Source of the DNA: Labilibacter marinus
GTDB lineage: Bacteria > Bacteroidota > Bacteroidia > Bacteroidales > Marinilabiliaceae
NCBI RefSeq assembly: GCF_001659685.2
Contig: NZ_LXYE02000016.1
Location: 1-64,000 of the forward strand
Direction of reading: 5' to 3'
DNA: 64,000 nucleotides
Shown: positions 32,338 to 42,385 of the stretch, one piece after another
How positions within the stretch are numbered: the stretch's first letter is position 1
Layout: every line of letters begins with the position of its first letter
Made by a program: the position numbers and the translations under genes
Notes under the pieces: generated by a model
Told to the model about the DNA's origin: nothing
Database searches by the model: none
The model's input: the letters and a program-made list of their open reading frames with translations, nothing else

Positions 32338-33582
32338 ATGCCAAATAATCTATTTCTTGAAAATATTAAAGTAGCTGCGGGAGCAATTAAGTCCAACAAG
32401 CTTCGTACCATCCTCACAATCCTTATAATTACTATTGGTATTACTGCACTCATCGGCATAATAACAGCTGTGCAGTCCATTGAAAGTTCTATTTCTTCAA
32501 ATTTTACGGGTATGGGAGCAAATACGTTTACCATAGAAAATCGTGGGCAAAATATTCAGATAGGTAAGAAGCGTCATAAAACCAAAAACTTTGGTTTTAT
32601 ATCTTATAAAGAAGCCAATGAATTTAAAGAATCTTTTGATTTTCCTGCAACGGTAACTATTTCGTACCAAGCCTCGGGTAATGCCACGGTTAAGCATGAG
32701 TCAGAAAAAACAAATCCTAATGTTGGTGTATTTGGTGTCGACGAAAACTTTATATCAACTGCAGGGCATAAATTATCGGAAGGGCGAGATTTTGTATTGA
32801 GTGATATCAAAGATAGTAGACATGTGGCTATATTAGGATCGGCTCTCTACAAAAAGTTATTTCCTAAAAAGCAATCGGGATTAGATAAAGTAGTTTCGCT
32901 GGCCTCAGGTAAATATAAAGTAATTGGTGTATTAGATGAAAAAGGGGCAGGCTTTGGCGGTCAAGGGGATAATATTTTATTGTTGCCCGTTAGTAATGTT
33001 CGTCAATATTTTAGTAGGCCCAAAATGTCATACAAACTGCAGGTTAAAGCCAACAACCCTACTCAAGTGGAAGCTGCTGTGAGTGAAGCAACGGGACAAT
33101 TTCGATTGGTACGAAGGTTGAAGGTAACAGACGAAAACAATTTTAATATTGTTAAAAGTGATAATCTATCTAGAATGCTCATTGAGAATTTATCAAGTGT
33201 GACTATAATAGCCAATGTGATAGGTTTTATAACTCTATTCGGAGCAGCCATTGGTTTAATGAATATCATGCTTGTAGCTGTAGCGGAAAGAACACGAGAA
33301 ATTGGCATTAGAAAAGCGACAGGTGCTACACGAAAAGCTATTCGAGATCAGTTTTTATTAGAATCCATTATGATTGGAGTAATTGGTGGAGCATGTGGAG
33401 TGATTCTAGGTATTTTAGTGGGGAATATTCTGAGTATTGTACTAAAATCGGGATTCGTAGTGCCGTGGGAATGGATATCTATAAGTATATTTATTTGTTT
33501 GGTCGTGGGCTTATTATCAGGTTTAATGCCAGCCATTAAAGCATCTAAACTTGACCCGATTGAATCCTTACGTTATGAATAG
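32338..33582 (+). CDS. MacB/FtsX-type ABC transporter permease
   Basis: 414 residues. One N-terminal membrane segment (about 21-45), a periplasmic MacB_PCD domain (about 46-280), then three C-terminal segments with the FtsX domain. The loop [35 protein letters not shown] is the signature. MacB-type systems drive envelope processes or export using a separate ATPase. No ATP-binding gene lies next to it, so its ATPase is encoded elsewhere. It precedes a Bax-like glucosaminidase by 16 bases, suggesting a link with cell-wall turnover. Confidence 0.9.
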   Translation: MPNNLFLENIKVAAGAIKSNKLRTILTILIITIGITALIGIITAVQSIESSISSNFTGMGANTFTIENRGQNIQIGKKRHKTKNFGFISYKEANEFKESFDFPATVTISYQASGNATVKHESEKTNPNVGVFGVDENFISTAGHKLSEGRDFVLSDIKDSRHVAILGSALYKKLFPKKQSGLDKVVSLASGKYKVIGVLDEKGAGFGGQGDNILLLPVSNVRQYFSRPKMSYKLQVKANNPTQVEAAVSEATGQFRLVRRLKVTDENNFNIVKSDNLSRMLIENLSSVTIIANVIGFITLFGAAIGLMNIMLVAVAERTREIGIRKATGATRKAIRDQFLLESIMIGVIGGACGVILGILVGNILSIVLKSGFVVPWEWISISIFICLVVGLLSGLMPAIKASKLDPIESLRYE

Positions 33583-33598
33583 TCTATAAACGAAATCT

Positions 33599-34486
33599 AT
33601 GCCTATAACTTCCTTAAAAACATTAATGCACTTCCTACAGAAGAAATCGACATTAATAATTGCAATTAGTGTAACAATTGGTGTTGTAATGCTTTTGTTA
33701 CAGCCCAAAGTCTTGCCTGAGCAAAAGCGGATGTCCATTAAAATTTGTAATAGCGCAAGTGTTGATTCCATTGTATTAATTGATAGCACTATTGTGGTGC
33801 CTGTGCTGTATCAGAGAATTCCTGATTTGAAGGACATGCATTATAAAAAGCGGATGGTAAAGTTTATTCATATGATGCTTCCTTCTGTATTAATGGCTAG
33901 AGAAAAGATGATTTTGGAACGGCAAAAAGTTCTTGAAGTTGGAGCACTAATGACACAAGGGATTTCTTCGGAAGAAGATTCTTTATACCTGGAGAAATTA
34001 AAAGGAATGTACAAAACGGATAATATTGACGAAGTGGTTAAGCGGCTTCATCCGCACCCTGTTTCTATTATTTTGGCGCAAGCGGCTATTGAGAGTGGGT
34101 GGGGAACATCGCGTTTTTGCAGAGAAGCAAACAATATATATGGTATTTGGTCGTATAATTCAAAGGAGAAAAGAATCAAAGCTGGAGAGTCACGCAGTGG
34201 AACAAATATTTACTTAAGGAAGTATGATTCAATTTTCGATTCAATTTATGACTATCTATTAACCATTTCAAAGGCAAATGCATACAAGCAATTTAGAGAG
34301 GCTCGGTTATATTCAGATAATCCCTATCAATTAATTTGGTATTTAAGCAATTATTCAGAAAAGCGTTATGAGTATGTAAGGGCTCTACGGAATGTTATTG
34401 AATTTAACGATTTACATTTGTATGATAATTATGTTTTGGCAGAATTCGATAGAAGTGATCCAACCTGGAAAGAACTATTGGATTAG
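33599..34486 (+). CDS. Bax-like glucosaminidase-domain protein
   Basis: 295 residues with an N-terminal membrane anchor (about 17-36). The C-terminal glucosaminidase-family domain is of the Bax type: ILAQAAIESGWGTSRFCREANNIYGIW holds the catalytic Glu, with YDSIFDSIYDYLLTISKANAYKQFR after it. It should cut glycan strands of peptidoglycan from the outer face of the inner membrane. It lies between an FtsX-type permease and a polysaccharide deacetylase and overlaps the latter, implying a co-expressed wall-remodelling set. Confidence 0.9.
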   Translation: MPITSLKTLMHFLQKKSTLIIAISVTIGVVMLLLQPKVLPEQKRMSIKICNSASVDSIVLIDSTIVVPVLYQRIPDLKDMHYKKRMVKFIHMMLPSVLMAREKMILERQKVLEVGALMTQGISSEEDSLYLEKLKGMYKTDNIDEVVKRLHPHPVSIILAQAAIESGWGTSRFCREANNIYGIWSYNSKEKRIKAGESRSGTNIYLRKYDSIFDSIYDYLLTISKANAYKQFREARLYSDNPYQLIWYLSNYSEKRYEYVRALRNVIEFNDLHLYDNYVLAEFDRSDPTWKELLD

Positions 34487-35510
34487 TTTTATTCTATGTT
34501 TATTATTTTTTACTTCATGCGCCTCAGCTAAAGAAAAACAAAAGGCACCAAAAGTATTAACTGAGGATTTTTATGCAGTTGGTTTAGTTTATCATCGCTT
34601 TAACGATGCAAGATATCCTTCGACTAATACGCCTGATGATAAATTTGAAGCTCACCTAGAGTATTTATTAGACAATGGATTTAAAACATACACAGCATCC
34701 AATCTATATTCAAATTCAAACGACTCGGTAAAAAAGATATTTATAACCATTGATGATGGGTTAAAATCCTTTTATACCAATGGATGGTCTTTATTAAAAA
34801 AGCATAATTGTCAGGCTACATTATTTGTAAATACAGAGAGTGTAGGATGGGGCGATTATATGAATTGGGAGCAGATTAGAGAAGTGCATAAGGCAGGTAT
34901 TGAAATAGGGTCGCACTCTCACCAACACAATTACTTTTTAAATTATCCTGATAGTATGCGTGAAAAAGCTTTTAAAGCGGACCTAGAAGTTGCGGAAAAA
35001 CTGTTCATGGATAGCTTGGGATTTATCCCAAAGGTTTATGCTTATCCTTATGGCGAATTTGATAAACAAATGAGCGATGTCTTAAAGGAAAAAGGTTATG
35101 ATTTAGCTTTTGCGCAGAATTCTGGTGTATGGAGTAATGAGACTAATTTATTGTGTATTCCTCGTTTTCCTGTCGCAGGGAATTATGTAGGTATGCAACA
35201 ATTTAAGCTAAAAGTTAATATGAAACCTATGAAAGTATCTGGCTTAAATGACTATCCCATTGAATTAAATGAAGCTGCACTTTTTTCATCTACCTTAAAG
35301 CCAGAATCAGGTCACACTTTCCGTTCGCTTAATTTTTTCTTTAATAATAAGTATAACGATAAAGTTGATACTTTTAATGGTGATTCAATTAAGGTAGCGC
35401 TTCATATGCCTGCATCTTCACGAAGAGTGCTCTATACGATAACTGCTCAAGACAAAAATAACCAATGGCATTGGTGGAGTAAGTTATTTATCAATACTAA
35501 TATTCGTTAG
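34455..35510 (+). CDS. Polysaccharide deacetylase (NodB family) lipoprotein
   Basis: About 351 residues from a GTG at 34455, which places an ideal lipoprotein signal at the front (FILCLLFFTSCASA). An in-frame ATG at 34392 would add 21 residues before it. NodB motifs are clear: FITIDDGLKSF with the catalytic/metal Asp pair and GSHSHQHNYF with the two metal histidines; AYPYGEFD follows. It likely removes acetyl groups from peptidoglycan or a surface glycan. The last 90 residues form an extra beta-rich domain. It overlaps the glucosaminidase gene by about 30 bases. Confidence 0.82.
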   Translation: MIQPGKNYWISFILCLLFFTSCASAKEKQKAPKVLTEDFYAVGLVYHRFNDARYPSTNTPDDKFEAHLEYLLDNGFKTYTASNLYSNSNDSVKKIFITIDDGLKSFYTNGWSLLKKHNCQATLFVNTESVGWGDYMNWEQIREVHKAGIEIGSHSHQHNYFLNYPDSMREKAFKADLEVAEKLFMDSLGFIPKVYAYPYGEFDKQMSDVLKEKGYDLAFAQNSGVWSNETNLLCIPRFPVAGNYVGMQQFKLKVNMKPMKVSGLNDYPIELNEAALFSSTLKPESGHTFRSLNFFFNNKYNDKVDTFNGDSIKVALHMPASSRRVLYTITAQDKNNQWHWWSKLFINTNIR

Positions 35511-35933
35511 TGCTACAAATTAGGTATGATTTAATGCTGTTCGTTCTGTTTGGTAAGTGCGTTTATTTTGGGGATAAATGGCTTTGTTTTATTGATGAGT
35601 GTTTTTGTTCTTAGATAATATGCCTTCGTTTTTCGTACTTACGACTAAATTATTCGAAACCTTAGTCTTACTATTCCCGTACATAGTTTCAAAGCAGGTG
35701 GGGACCTGAAATTATTGACATAATATTTTAAATACATGTATCTAGCAACAGTTTTATTGTTGCATGCATTGTACCTACACGTATGTTTTAATTTTTTTTC
35801 TCACACCAGCAGATGCTAGAACTTTTTTATTGTTAAACCCTATTGTTCCATTTTTTTAATGGATGCATAGTAATTAAATATTCAATATTAATTAAGTGTT
35901 GAATATGATAAATTATAACTAAGAGTTAAGAGG
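35511..35933. other. 423-base intergenic region before the giant adhesin gene
   Basis: No gene seen. It has a small CAGGT-GGGG-ACCTG hairpin (35695-35708), the stretch TTGACATAATATTTT near 35718, and an AT-rich tail to the adhesin start. No TAnnTTTG box was found, so the operon promoter is unidentified and could use another sigma factor. Confidence 0.4.
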
Positions 35934-38900
35934 ATGAAGTATTTATTGATTGTCTTTAGTTTCTTATGTACTATCACTTACGCACAAAAAGGAAATAGTT
36001 TTTGGTTTGTTGCGCCAGATGCCATTCATGCACATGGAGATGAACCGCTGTATTTCCGAATCACTACTTTTGATGAAGCAGCCAATACAGACGTAACTAT
36101 ATCAATGCCTGCCAATAGCGGTTTTAGTCCTATCAGTAGATCAATTGGAAGAAATAAATTAGTAACCATTGAGGTACCTAGAAGCCAAGTTGAAAACAGA
36201 CCTGTAAACTCAGTTAATAATAAAGGAATTTTAATAGAGTCTAGCTCAGACATAACAGTATACTACGAAATTGCCGATGACGGTAATCCTGATAAATTTA
36301 CCTTAAAAGGGGATAATGGTTTAGGTCAAGAGTTTTATGTACCCTCGCAAAATGCTTATGCTAATTATAGCAGTTACAATGGCGATGCTAATGAAAAGGT
36401 GGATATTGTAGCAACCGTCAATAATACGGTGGTTACCATTGTACCAACCGTTAATGTTACAGGGCATAGCGCAGGAGTACCATACGATATCACTTTAAAT
36501 AGAGGTGAAACTTATTGCGTTGAATATAGAAATATAAGCGCCAGTGCTTCTATGGCAGGCACTTATATTACTTCAAATAATCAAATAGCAGTAACCATAT
36601 CTGATGATTCAATTAATGAAACGAGCCATCCACATGATATTATTGGAGATCAGCTAATACCAACCTCTATAATTGGTCACGAATATATTGGAGTTAAAAC
36701 CAACTCGGATACTAATAGTGCTCAAAAGGTATTTGTATTGGCAACGGAGGATGATACATATGTATTTATTAATAATGATAATAGTTTAGTTAGGCATTTA
36801 AATAGAGGAGAGCTTACAAGTTTTGATATTATTGATAATGCGATCTATATCAGTGCAACCAAACCTGTTTATGCCTACCAAGTTTCTGGATTAGCTAATG
36901 TTAGAGCTCCTAATTATGCCAATGAGCTGGGGTCAGCCTTATTGCCTACTATCGAATGTACAGGATCTTCAAAAGTGGCATTTACACGTGTGTTTATGCG
37001 AAGTTTCTGGGTTCAAATTCTTAGTCAAGGTAGGAACTTGAACGATTTTACGATGTTTGATAGTGATAATAATGAGGTAGATTACATCGATCATATTAAT
37101 TGGGAACTAGTAACAGGTACAGATAATGGAGACCCAGATGATACTTGGTATTCAGCTATAGTTGATATGAATATTTCTACAGGAACTCCGTATACCATTG
37201 AAAATTCAAATGGTTTATTTCACTTGAGTGTCTTGGATGAAAATGATCCAACAACATCGGTTGGAAGTGTTAGTTATGGTTATTTCTCATCTTATGGGCG
37301 TATGCAAATTGAAGGCCCAACAAATGAGTGTAAAGGAAGGCATATTGAATTGACCACCAGCGTTGAGATGGATAACTATAGATGGTTTTCGGAAAGTACG
37401 GGTAATACAGTTCTTTCAAGCGCTAGGACGTTAGATGTAACTAGAACTGACAAGTATTGGGTAACAGCAGATGTATTGCATGGTGGCTGTACTATTACAG
37501 ATAGTGTTGATGTGGTGTTTAATTTACCTGAAGTTAATTTAGGAAACGACACAACTGTTTGTCCTGGAGAAACATTAGTATTTGACTTACCAACTGGATA
37601 CCCAAGTTATAATTGGAGTAATTCTGATAATGACAATTCTACTTCTATAAGTGTTGGATCAGGCTTCTCGCAAGAGCTCTCTGTTTCTGTAACTGATGAT
37701 TTTGGTTGTGTGGGAGATGATACCATTCAAATTAATGCTTATTCTGTACCATCAATTACTTTAAATAAAACAAGTGTTTGTCGAGGAGAGCGAATAATAA
37801 ATACTTCAAGTTTTGACAAATATCAATGGGAGTTTAATGGAACAATTTTAAATACGGATGAAACAAGAAATTATTTAATTCCAGATCAGTCTGGAGTATA
37901 TACATTAACTGCATGGACTATAAACGGCTGCGTTCAAACTCAAAATATAAATGTTGTTGTAAATGAATTACCAATATTTCCTATGACAGATCAATGGGCT
38001 TGTGATGGAACAACTGCTCGAATTAATGGACCTGTAGGTGTTGGTTATAGTTATCTTTGGAGCACTGGATCTACTTCACCTCATATCGATTTAACTAGCC
38101 CAACGTCTTATTCGTTGGAGGTTACTGATGCTAATGGGTGTAAGGCAAGTGGTAATGCTAGTGTTGCATGGAGAACTCCAGAGCCTATTGATTTAGGTAG
38201 CGATAAAGAGATTTGTAAAGGAAATACGATTGACATTAATGTTAGTTCTGCACATACTGGTTTTGTTTGGAAGTATAAGAGCAGTGCTACAAGCTCAGAA
38301 GTAAATTTAGCTAACCCAACGCCTGCTAATAGATATCAAAAAACGAATGCTGTGCCTTCGGATGCAGGTATTTATATTGTTGAGGCTACAGATATATATG
38401 GATGTGAAGTTTCTGATGAAATTAATGTATTTGTTCATGATGTTGATGACCCAGCCTTAAGCTTATCGAAAGCTTACCTATGTGTAGGTGAAGAAATAGA
38501 AGTGGAAGCACCAGCAGGATACGATTCGTATGTATGGTATAAGGATGGAGTAATTGAGCCGACTTTTACGAATAGAACAATTAAAGTTAATGATGCTGGA
38601 ACCTACCGAGTAGAAACCACAGCTAAAATTTGTAATAATGCAGCTGAGGTAATTATTGGTTTACATCAACCACCTACAGTTTCTGTGTCTAATGATTTTG
38701 CTGTTTGTGATGGAGAAAACGCTGAAATTAGAGTTACTAACTTTACACCGGGAGAGGCTTCTGCTACATTCCAATATTTAACGTGGAATAGTAATCCGCG
38801 TCATGAAACAAGTTTAACTTCTATATTTGAAACAAAAAGTGCAGGTAACTATTTTGTAACTGTTTATGATAATCATGGTTGTTCAGCAACGGATGATGTG

Positions 38901-41900
38901 GATGTTTCAGTTAATGCGCTTCCAACATTTACCTTAGCTGATGAATGGTTTTGTCCAGGAGGAAGTGCCACAATCAACGGACCGGCAGGTTATACCTATA
39001 ATTGGAGTGACGGTTCAACAACCCAAAGTATAACCTTATCAAGCATAACCGATTATAGTCTTGAAATAACAGATGGCAACGGTTGTACGGCAACAAGTAG
39101 TGCTACTCTTAGAGAGTATATCCCAGAACCAATTGATTTAGGTGATGATACCGAAGAATGTGCTGGTATTGATCTTACCTTAGGAGTGTCAAGCACACAC
39201 TCTAATTATAGATGGTCCTTTGATGATGGAACAGGAGCTGTAGCATTACCTACAACCAATGCCCAACATACTATTGTTAGTTCTACGGTTGCTAATTCAG
39301 GAGACTATATTCTGGAAACAGATGATAGAAATGGTTGTTTAGTTACGGATGATATAAATGTCACCTTTGTAGCAAGTAATCCTCTAACATTAAATGTTAA
39401 TAAAGAATTATGCGTAGGTGATAATATTATAATCGAAGCTTCAAGTGGTTATGTTTCGTATGAATGGTTCTATGGAACTAGTACTGCGCCAATATCAACT
39501 TCAAATTCAATTAGTACTTCCACTGCGGGAACTTATAGGGTGGAAGCTACATCAGGAGGTTGCAAAAAAGAAACAAATATCCATGTTGCCTCTCATGCTC
39601 TTCCTTCTGTAACATTGATTAGTGGTTTTGATATTTGTGAAGGAGATACTGCGGAAATATCTTTAACTAATTTTACTCAAGCAGATGCGCCGTTCTCATA
39701 CTTAACATGGGGTAGTGATCCGACTCGAAGAAGCAGTACTGATGTACTTAAGGTAACTCCTACGGTAAATAGCAATTATTCAGTAACTGTATACGATGAT
39801 TATGGATGTTCCGCAACAGATGATGTTGATATAGCAGTCAACTCCTTACCAAGTTTTACATTAAGTGATATAACTGCATGTGATAATAGTAGCGAAAGAA
39901 TTAATGGACCATCTGTTGCAGGGTATTCTTATAATTGGAGTACGGGTTCAACAGATCCTCATATAGATTTATCTTATCCTACCAAGTTTAGTTTGGAGGT
40001 TACAGATAATAATGGTTGTAAAGCAGAGGCTGGAGCTGAGTTATTTTGGTACACGCCTTCTACAATTAGTTTGGGAAATGATAAGTCAGATTGTGCAGAA
40101 AATAGGGTTGACCTAAATAGTTCTTCTGCTTTTACTAATTATGTTTGGAGTTTTAAGGAAACATCAACAAGTCCTATTAACACACTTGCGTCCACCACTA
40201 ATACATACTCTATTGTAAATGCTAATATCAATAATTCAGGAATTTATACAGTAGAAGCCTTAGATGCTAACGGCTGTCCTGTTAGTGATGATATCAACAT
40301 TGTAATAAACGATGTGGATGATCCTACATTAAGTCTTTCAAAAGCAAATTTATGTGTTGGCGAGGAAATTGAGATAAGAGGAACGGGTAGAGGTTATTAT
40401 ACCTACGATTGGTATAGGAATGGAACAAGATTACCAAACGCAGATAATTATATTAAGGTAACGGATCCAGGTACTTATAGGTTAGAAACTTCTTACGAAA
40501 CATGTTCTAAATCAACACAATTAGTTGTAAATGCTTATGCACCACCATCGGTTAAAATAACTACTGATACTACTATTTGTGATGGAGCTACGTTAAATAT
40601 TAAGATAGATACCTTTACAAAAGGTGCTGCAGATTTTCAATATTTAACTTGGAATGGTTCCTCTGATTCTAAAACATCCTTGACTTCTACCAATCCAGTA
40701 AATTCTGCAGGCAATTATTATGTTACTGTTTTTGATGATAATGGTTGTTCTGCTACGGATGATGTAAATGTAAATATTTATGCTCCAACAATAATTGCTG
40801 CAATACCACCAGTAGATGCTTGCGAGAATATTGGAGTTACTATGACAAACCCTGTAGCTGGTGCTTTATCATATGAGTGGTTTAAAGTTGAGGCAACAAC
40901 AGATGTTGCAGGTCCTGTAGGTAGTAATTGGTTTGTAAACCAGTCAGGTACTTATAGAGTTAATGCTATTGATGCCAATGGCTGCCCATGTGAGGCAGAA
41001 GGAGAGGTGAATATTTTACCAGTTCCAACTTTAGAGTTAGGTCCAAATGTTGGTATGTGTAGTGGAACAACGGCAGTATTATCTGCACCACGAGATTACG
41101 CCGAGTATATTTGGAATGCAAATCCTCTCTTAAATACTAAAAGTATAAATGTAAATACAACAGGTACTTATACACTTTTGGTTAGGAATGCGGAGGGCTG
41201 TGAGGTTCAGGATCAAGTAGATGTGGTGTTGAATCCATCTCCTGTTATTAACCTCCCTAATCAGGAAGGGTGTCCAGGAACGGCTTTCACTTTAGTTGCT
41301 CCAGCTGGTTTGTCAAATTATAAGTGGTCAACTGGTGAAACCAGTACAAGTATTCAAGCAGGAGGCGGTAAGTACTGGTTATCAGCTAAAAATTCGCATG
41401 GTTGCATTGGAACGGATACTGTTGAGGTGAATTGGTACCCTGTTCCCAACGTTAACTTGGGAGTTGATACACTAATTTGTCCGGTAAATAATTTGGAAAT
41501 AGATGCAGGTGCTGGTTTTGATGCTTACTTATGGCATACAGGAGCGATAACAAGGAGTATTCAAGCTGAATTACAGGATACAATTAATTTAGTTAGGGTT
41601 AGAAATAGTTATGGATGTTTTGGTTTTGATACCAAAACAATACGACAGCTTTATGAGCCGGATGTAGTTATTTGTTCAGATACATCGGTATGTCAACAAG
41701 ATACTTTTTTAATTGATCCAGGACCTGGGTATATCAGTTACCTATGGAATGATAATACAACAGACCAAAGTAAAGAAATATCAGAGCCAGGTGAATACTG
41801 GGTAGAGGTTTCTGATGGCTGTTACATTTTTAGAGATACGGCAAATGTAGTTTATCAAGAACTTCCTTTAATTACTCAATTGGATACATCCATTTACGCC

Positions 41901-42338
41901 AGAGTAGCCGTATTAGTAGAAGGAGGTACAGCTCCATATAATTATATGATTGATGATTATAGCCAAGGTTCAGATAACGTTTTTACGAACTTAAAAGCAG
42001 GAGAGCACTTTATAGAGATTGAAGATTTTAATGGATGTAAAGCAGAGGCTACTGTTTGGTTGAGTGATGAATTTGAAATTGTTGTTCCACCGTTTTTTAC
42101 ACCTAATAGTGATGGAATAAATGATAGGTGGGAAATAGAAGGTATTGATAAATATCCGGACAGTACTATTAAGATATATGATAGGTTTGGTAAGTTGCTT
42201 ATCAAATACATGGCTTCAGATCCAGGTTGGGATGGTAACTACTGGGGTAACCCTGTTCCTACAGATGATTATTGGTATGTAATTGAAATAACATCAAGGG
42301 GTAAAAACCTGAAAGGACATATTACTTTAAAGAGATAG
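35934..42338 (+). CDS. Giant T9SS-secreted adhesin: IgGFc-binding-like domain, Ig-like super-repeats, CHU_C domain
   Basis: 2134 residues. A signal peptide ends at TYAQ. Residues ~22-470 resemble the bacterial IgGFc-binding N-terminal domain (GNSFWFVAPDA, DITVYYEIADDG, YQVSG). The rest is about 20 short Ig/PKD-like modules, most with a Cys near each end (xCxGE ... GCSATDD). Residues 679-1617 are three tandem super-repeats of 317, 309 and 313 residues. The C-terminus is a gliding-associated CHU_C domain (FFTPNSDGINDRWEIEGI ... IKIYDRFGKLL), the type B signal for type IX secretion. It is therefore exported and surface-held. It heads an operon with PorP/SprF, as sprB does with sprF. The ligand is unknown. 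Confidence 0.92.
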   Translation: MKYLLIVFSFLCTITYAQKGNSFWFVAPDAIHAHGDEPLYFRITTFDEAANTDVTISMPANSGFSPISRSIGRNKLVTIEVPRSQVENRPVNSVNNKGILIESSSDITVYYEIADDGNPDKFTLKGDNGLGQEFYVPSQNAYANYSSYNGDANEKVDIVATVNNTVVTIVPTVNVTGHSAGVPYDITLNRGETYCVEYRNISASASMAGTYITSNNQIAVTISDDSINETSHPHDIIGDQLIPTSIIGHEYIGVKTNSDTNSAQKVFVLATEDDTYVFINNDNSLVRHLNRGELTSFDIIDNAIYISATKPVYAYQVSGLANVRAPNYANELGSALLPTIECTGSSKVAFTRVFMRSFWVQILSQGRNLNDFTMFDSDNNEVDYIDHINWELVTGTDNGDPDDTWYSAIVDMNISTGTPYTIENSNGLFHLSVLDENDPTTSVGSVSYGYFSSYGRMQIEGPTNECKGRHIELTTSVEMDNYRWFSESTGNTVLSSARTLDVTRTDKYWVTADVLHGGCTITDSVDVVFNLPEVNLGNDTTVCPGETLVFDLPTGYPSYNWSNSDNDNSTSISVGSGFSQELSVSVTDDFGCVGDDTIQINAYSVPSITLNKTSVCRGERIINTSSFDKYQWEFNGTILNTDETRNYLIPDQSGVYTLTAWTINGCVQTQNINVVVNELPIFPMTDQWACDGTTARINGPVGVGYSYLWSTGSTSPHIDLTSPTSYSLEVTDANGCKASGNASVAWRTPEPIDLGSDKEICKGNTIDINVSSAHTGFVWKYKSSATSSEVNLANPTPANRYQKTNAVPSDAGIYIVEATDIYGCEVSDEINVFVHDVDDPALSLSKAYLCVGEEIEVEAPAGYDSYVWYKDGVIEPTFTNRTIKVNDAGTYRVETTAKICNNAAEVIIGLHQPPTVSVSNDFAVCDGENAEIRVTNFTPGEASATFQYLTWNSNPRHETSLTSIFETKSAGNYFVTVYDNHGCSATDDVDVSVNALPTFTLADEWFCPGGSATINGPAGYTYNWSDGSTTQSITLSSITDYSLEITDGNGCTATSSATLREYIPEPIDLGDDTEECAGIDLTLGVSSTHSNYRWSFDDGTGAVALPTTNAQHTIVSSTVANSGDYILETDDRNGCLVTDDINVTFVASNPLTLNVNKELCVGDNIIIEASSGYVSYEWFYGTSTAPISTSNSISTSTAGTYRVEATSGGCKKETNIHVASHALPSVTLISGFDICEGDTAEISLTNFTQADAPFSYLTWGSDPTRRSSTDVLKVTPTVNSNYSVTVYDDYGCSATDDVDIAVNSLPSFTLSDITACDNSSERINGPSVAGYSYNWSTGSTDPHIDLSYPTKFSLEVTDNNGCKAEAGAELFWYTPSTISLGNDKSDCAENRVDLNSSSAFTNYVWSFKETSTSPINTLASTTNTYSIVNANINNSGIYTVEALDANGCPVSDDINIVINDVDDPTLSLSKANLCVGEEIEIRGTGRGYYTYDWYRNGTRLPNADNYIKVTDPGTYRLETSYETCSKSTQLVVNAYAPPSVKITTDTTICDGATLNIKIDTFTKGAADFQYLTWNGSSDSKTSLTSTNPVNSAGNYYVTVFDDNGCSATDDVNVNIYAPTIIAAIPPVDACENIGVTMTNPVAGALSYEWFKVEATTDVAGPVGSNWFVNQSGTYRVNAIDANGCPCEAEGEVNILPVPTLELGPNVGMCSGTTAVLSAPRDYAEYIWNANPLLNTKSINVNTTGTYTLLVRNAEGCEVQDQVDVVLNPSPVINLPNQEGCPGTAFTLVAPAGLSNYKWSTGETSTSIQAGGGKYWLSAKNSHGCIGTDTVEVNWYPVPNVNLGVDTLICPVNNLEIDAGAGFDAYLWHTGAITRSIQAELQDTINLVRVRNSYGCFGFDTKTIRQLYEPDVVICSDTSVCQQDTFLIDPGPGYISYLWNDNTTDQSKEISEPGEYWVEVSDGCYIFRDTANVVYQELPLITQLDTSIYARVAVLVEGGTAPYNYMIDDYSQGSDNVFTNLKAGEHFIEIEDFNGCKAEATVWLSDEFEIVVPPFFTPNSDGINDRWEIEGIDKYPDSTIKIYDRFGKLLIKYMASDPGWDGNYWGNPVPTDDYWYVIEITSRGKNLKGHITLKR
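37968..38918 (+). repeat. Adhesin super-repeat A (317 residues)
   Basis: Begins LPIFPMTDQWACDG and ends GCSATDDVDVSVNA. Contains four Ig-like modules in the order: xWSTGST, EPIDLGSDKEICKGN, LSLSKAYLCVGEE, and VCDGENAEI. The repeat is visible at protein level; DNA copies have diverged. Confidence 0.85.
38919..39845 (+). repeat. Adhesin super-repeat B (309 residues)
   Basis: Begins LPTFTLADEWFCPG and ends GCSATDDVDIAVNS. Same four-module order as unit A (YNWSDGST, EPIDLGDDTEECAG, LNVNKELCVGD, ICEGDTAEI). Confidence 0.85.
39846..40784 (+). repeat. Adhesin super-repeat C (313 residues)
   Basis: Begins LPSFTLSDITACDN and ends GCSATDDVNVNIYA. Same module order (YNWSTGST, STISLGNDKSDCAEN, LSLSKANLCVGEE, ICDGATLNI). 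Units A and C are closer to each other than to B in the DVDDP(A/T)LSLSKA linker. Confidence 0.85.
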
Positions 42339-42385
42339 TTGTAGAATTAAGTTGGTATAGAGAATCAGATTTAAAAGGAGAACTA

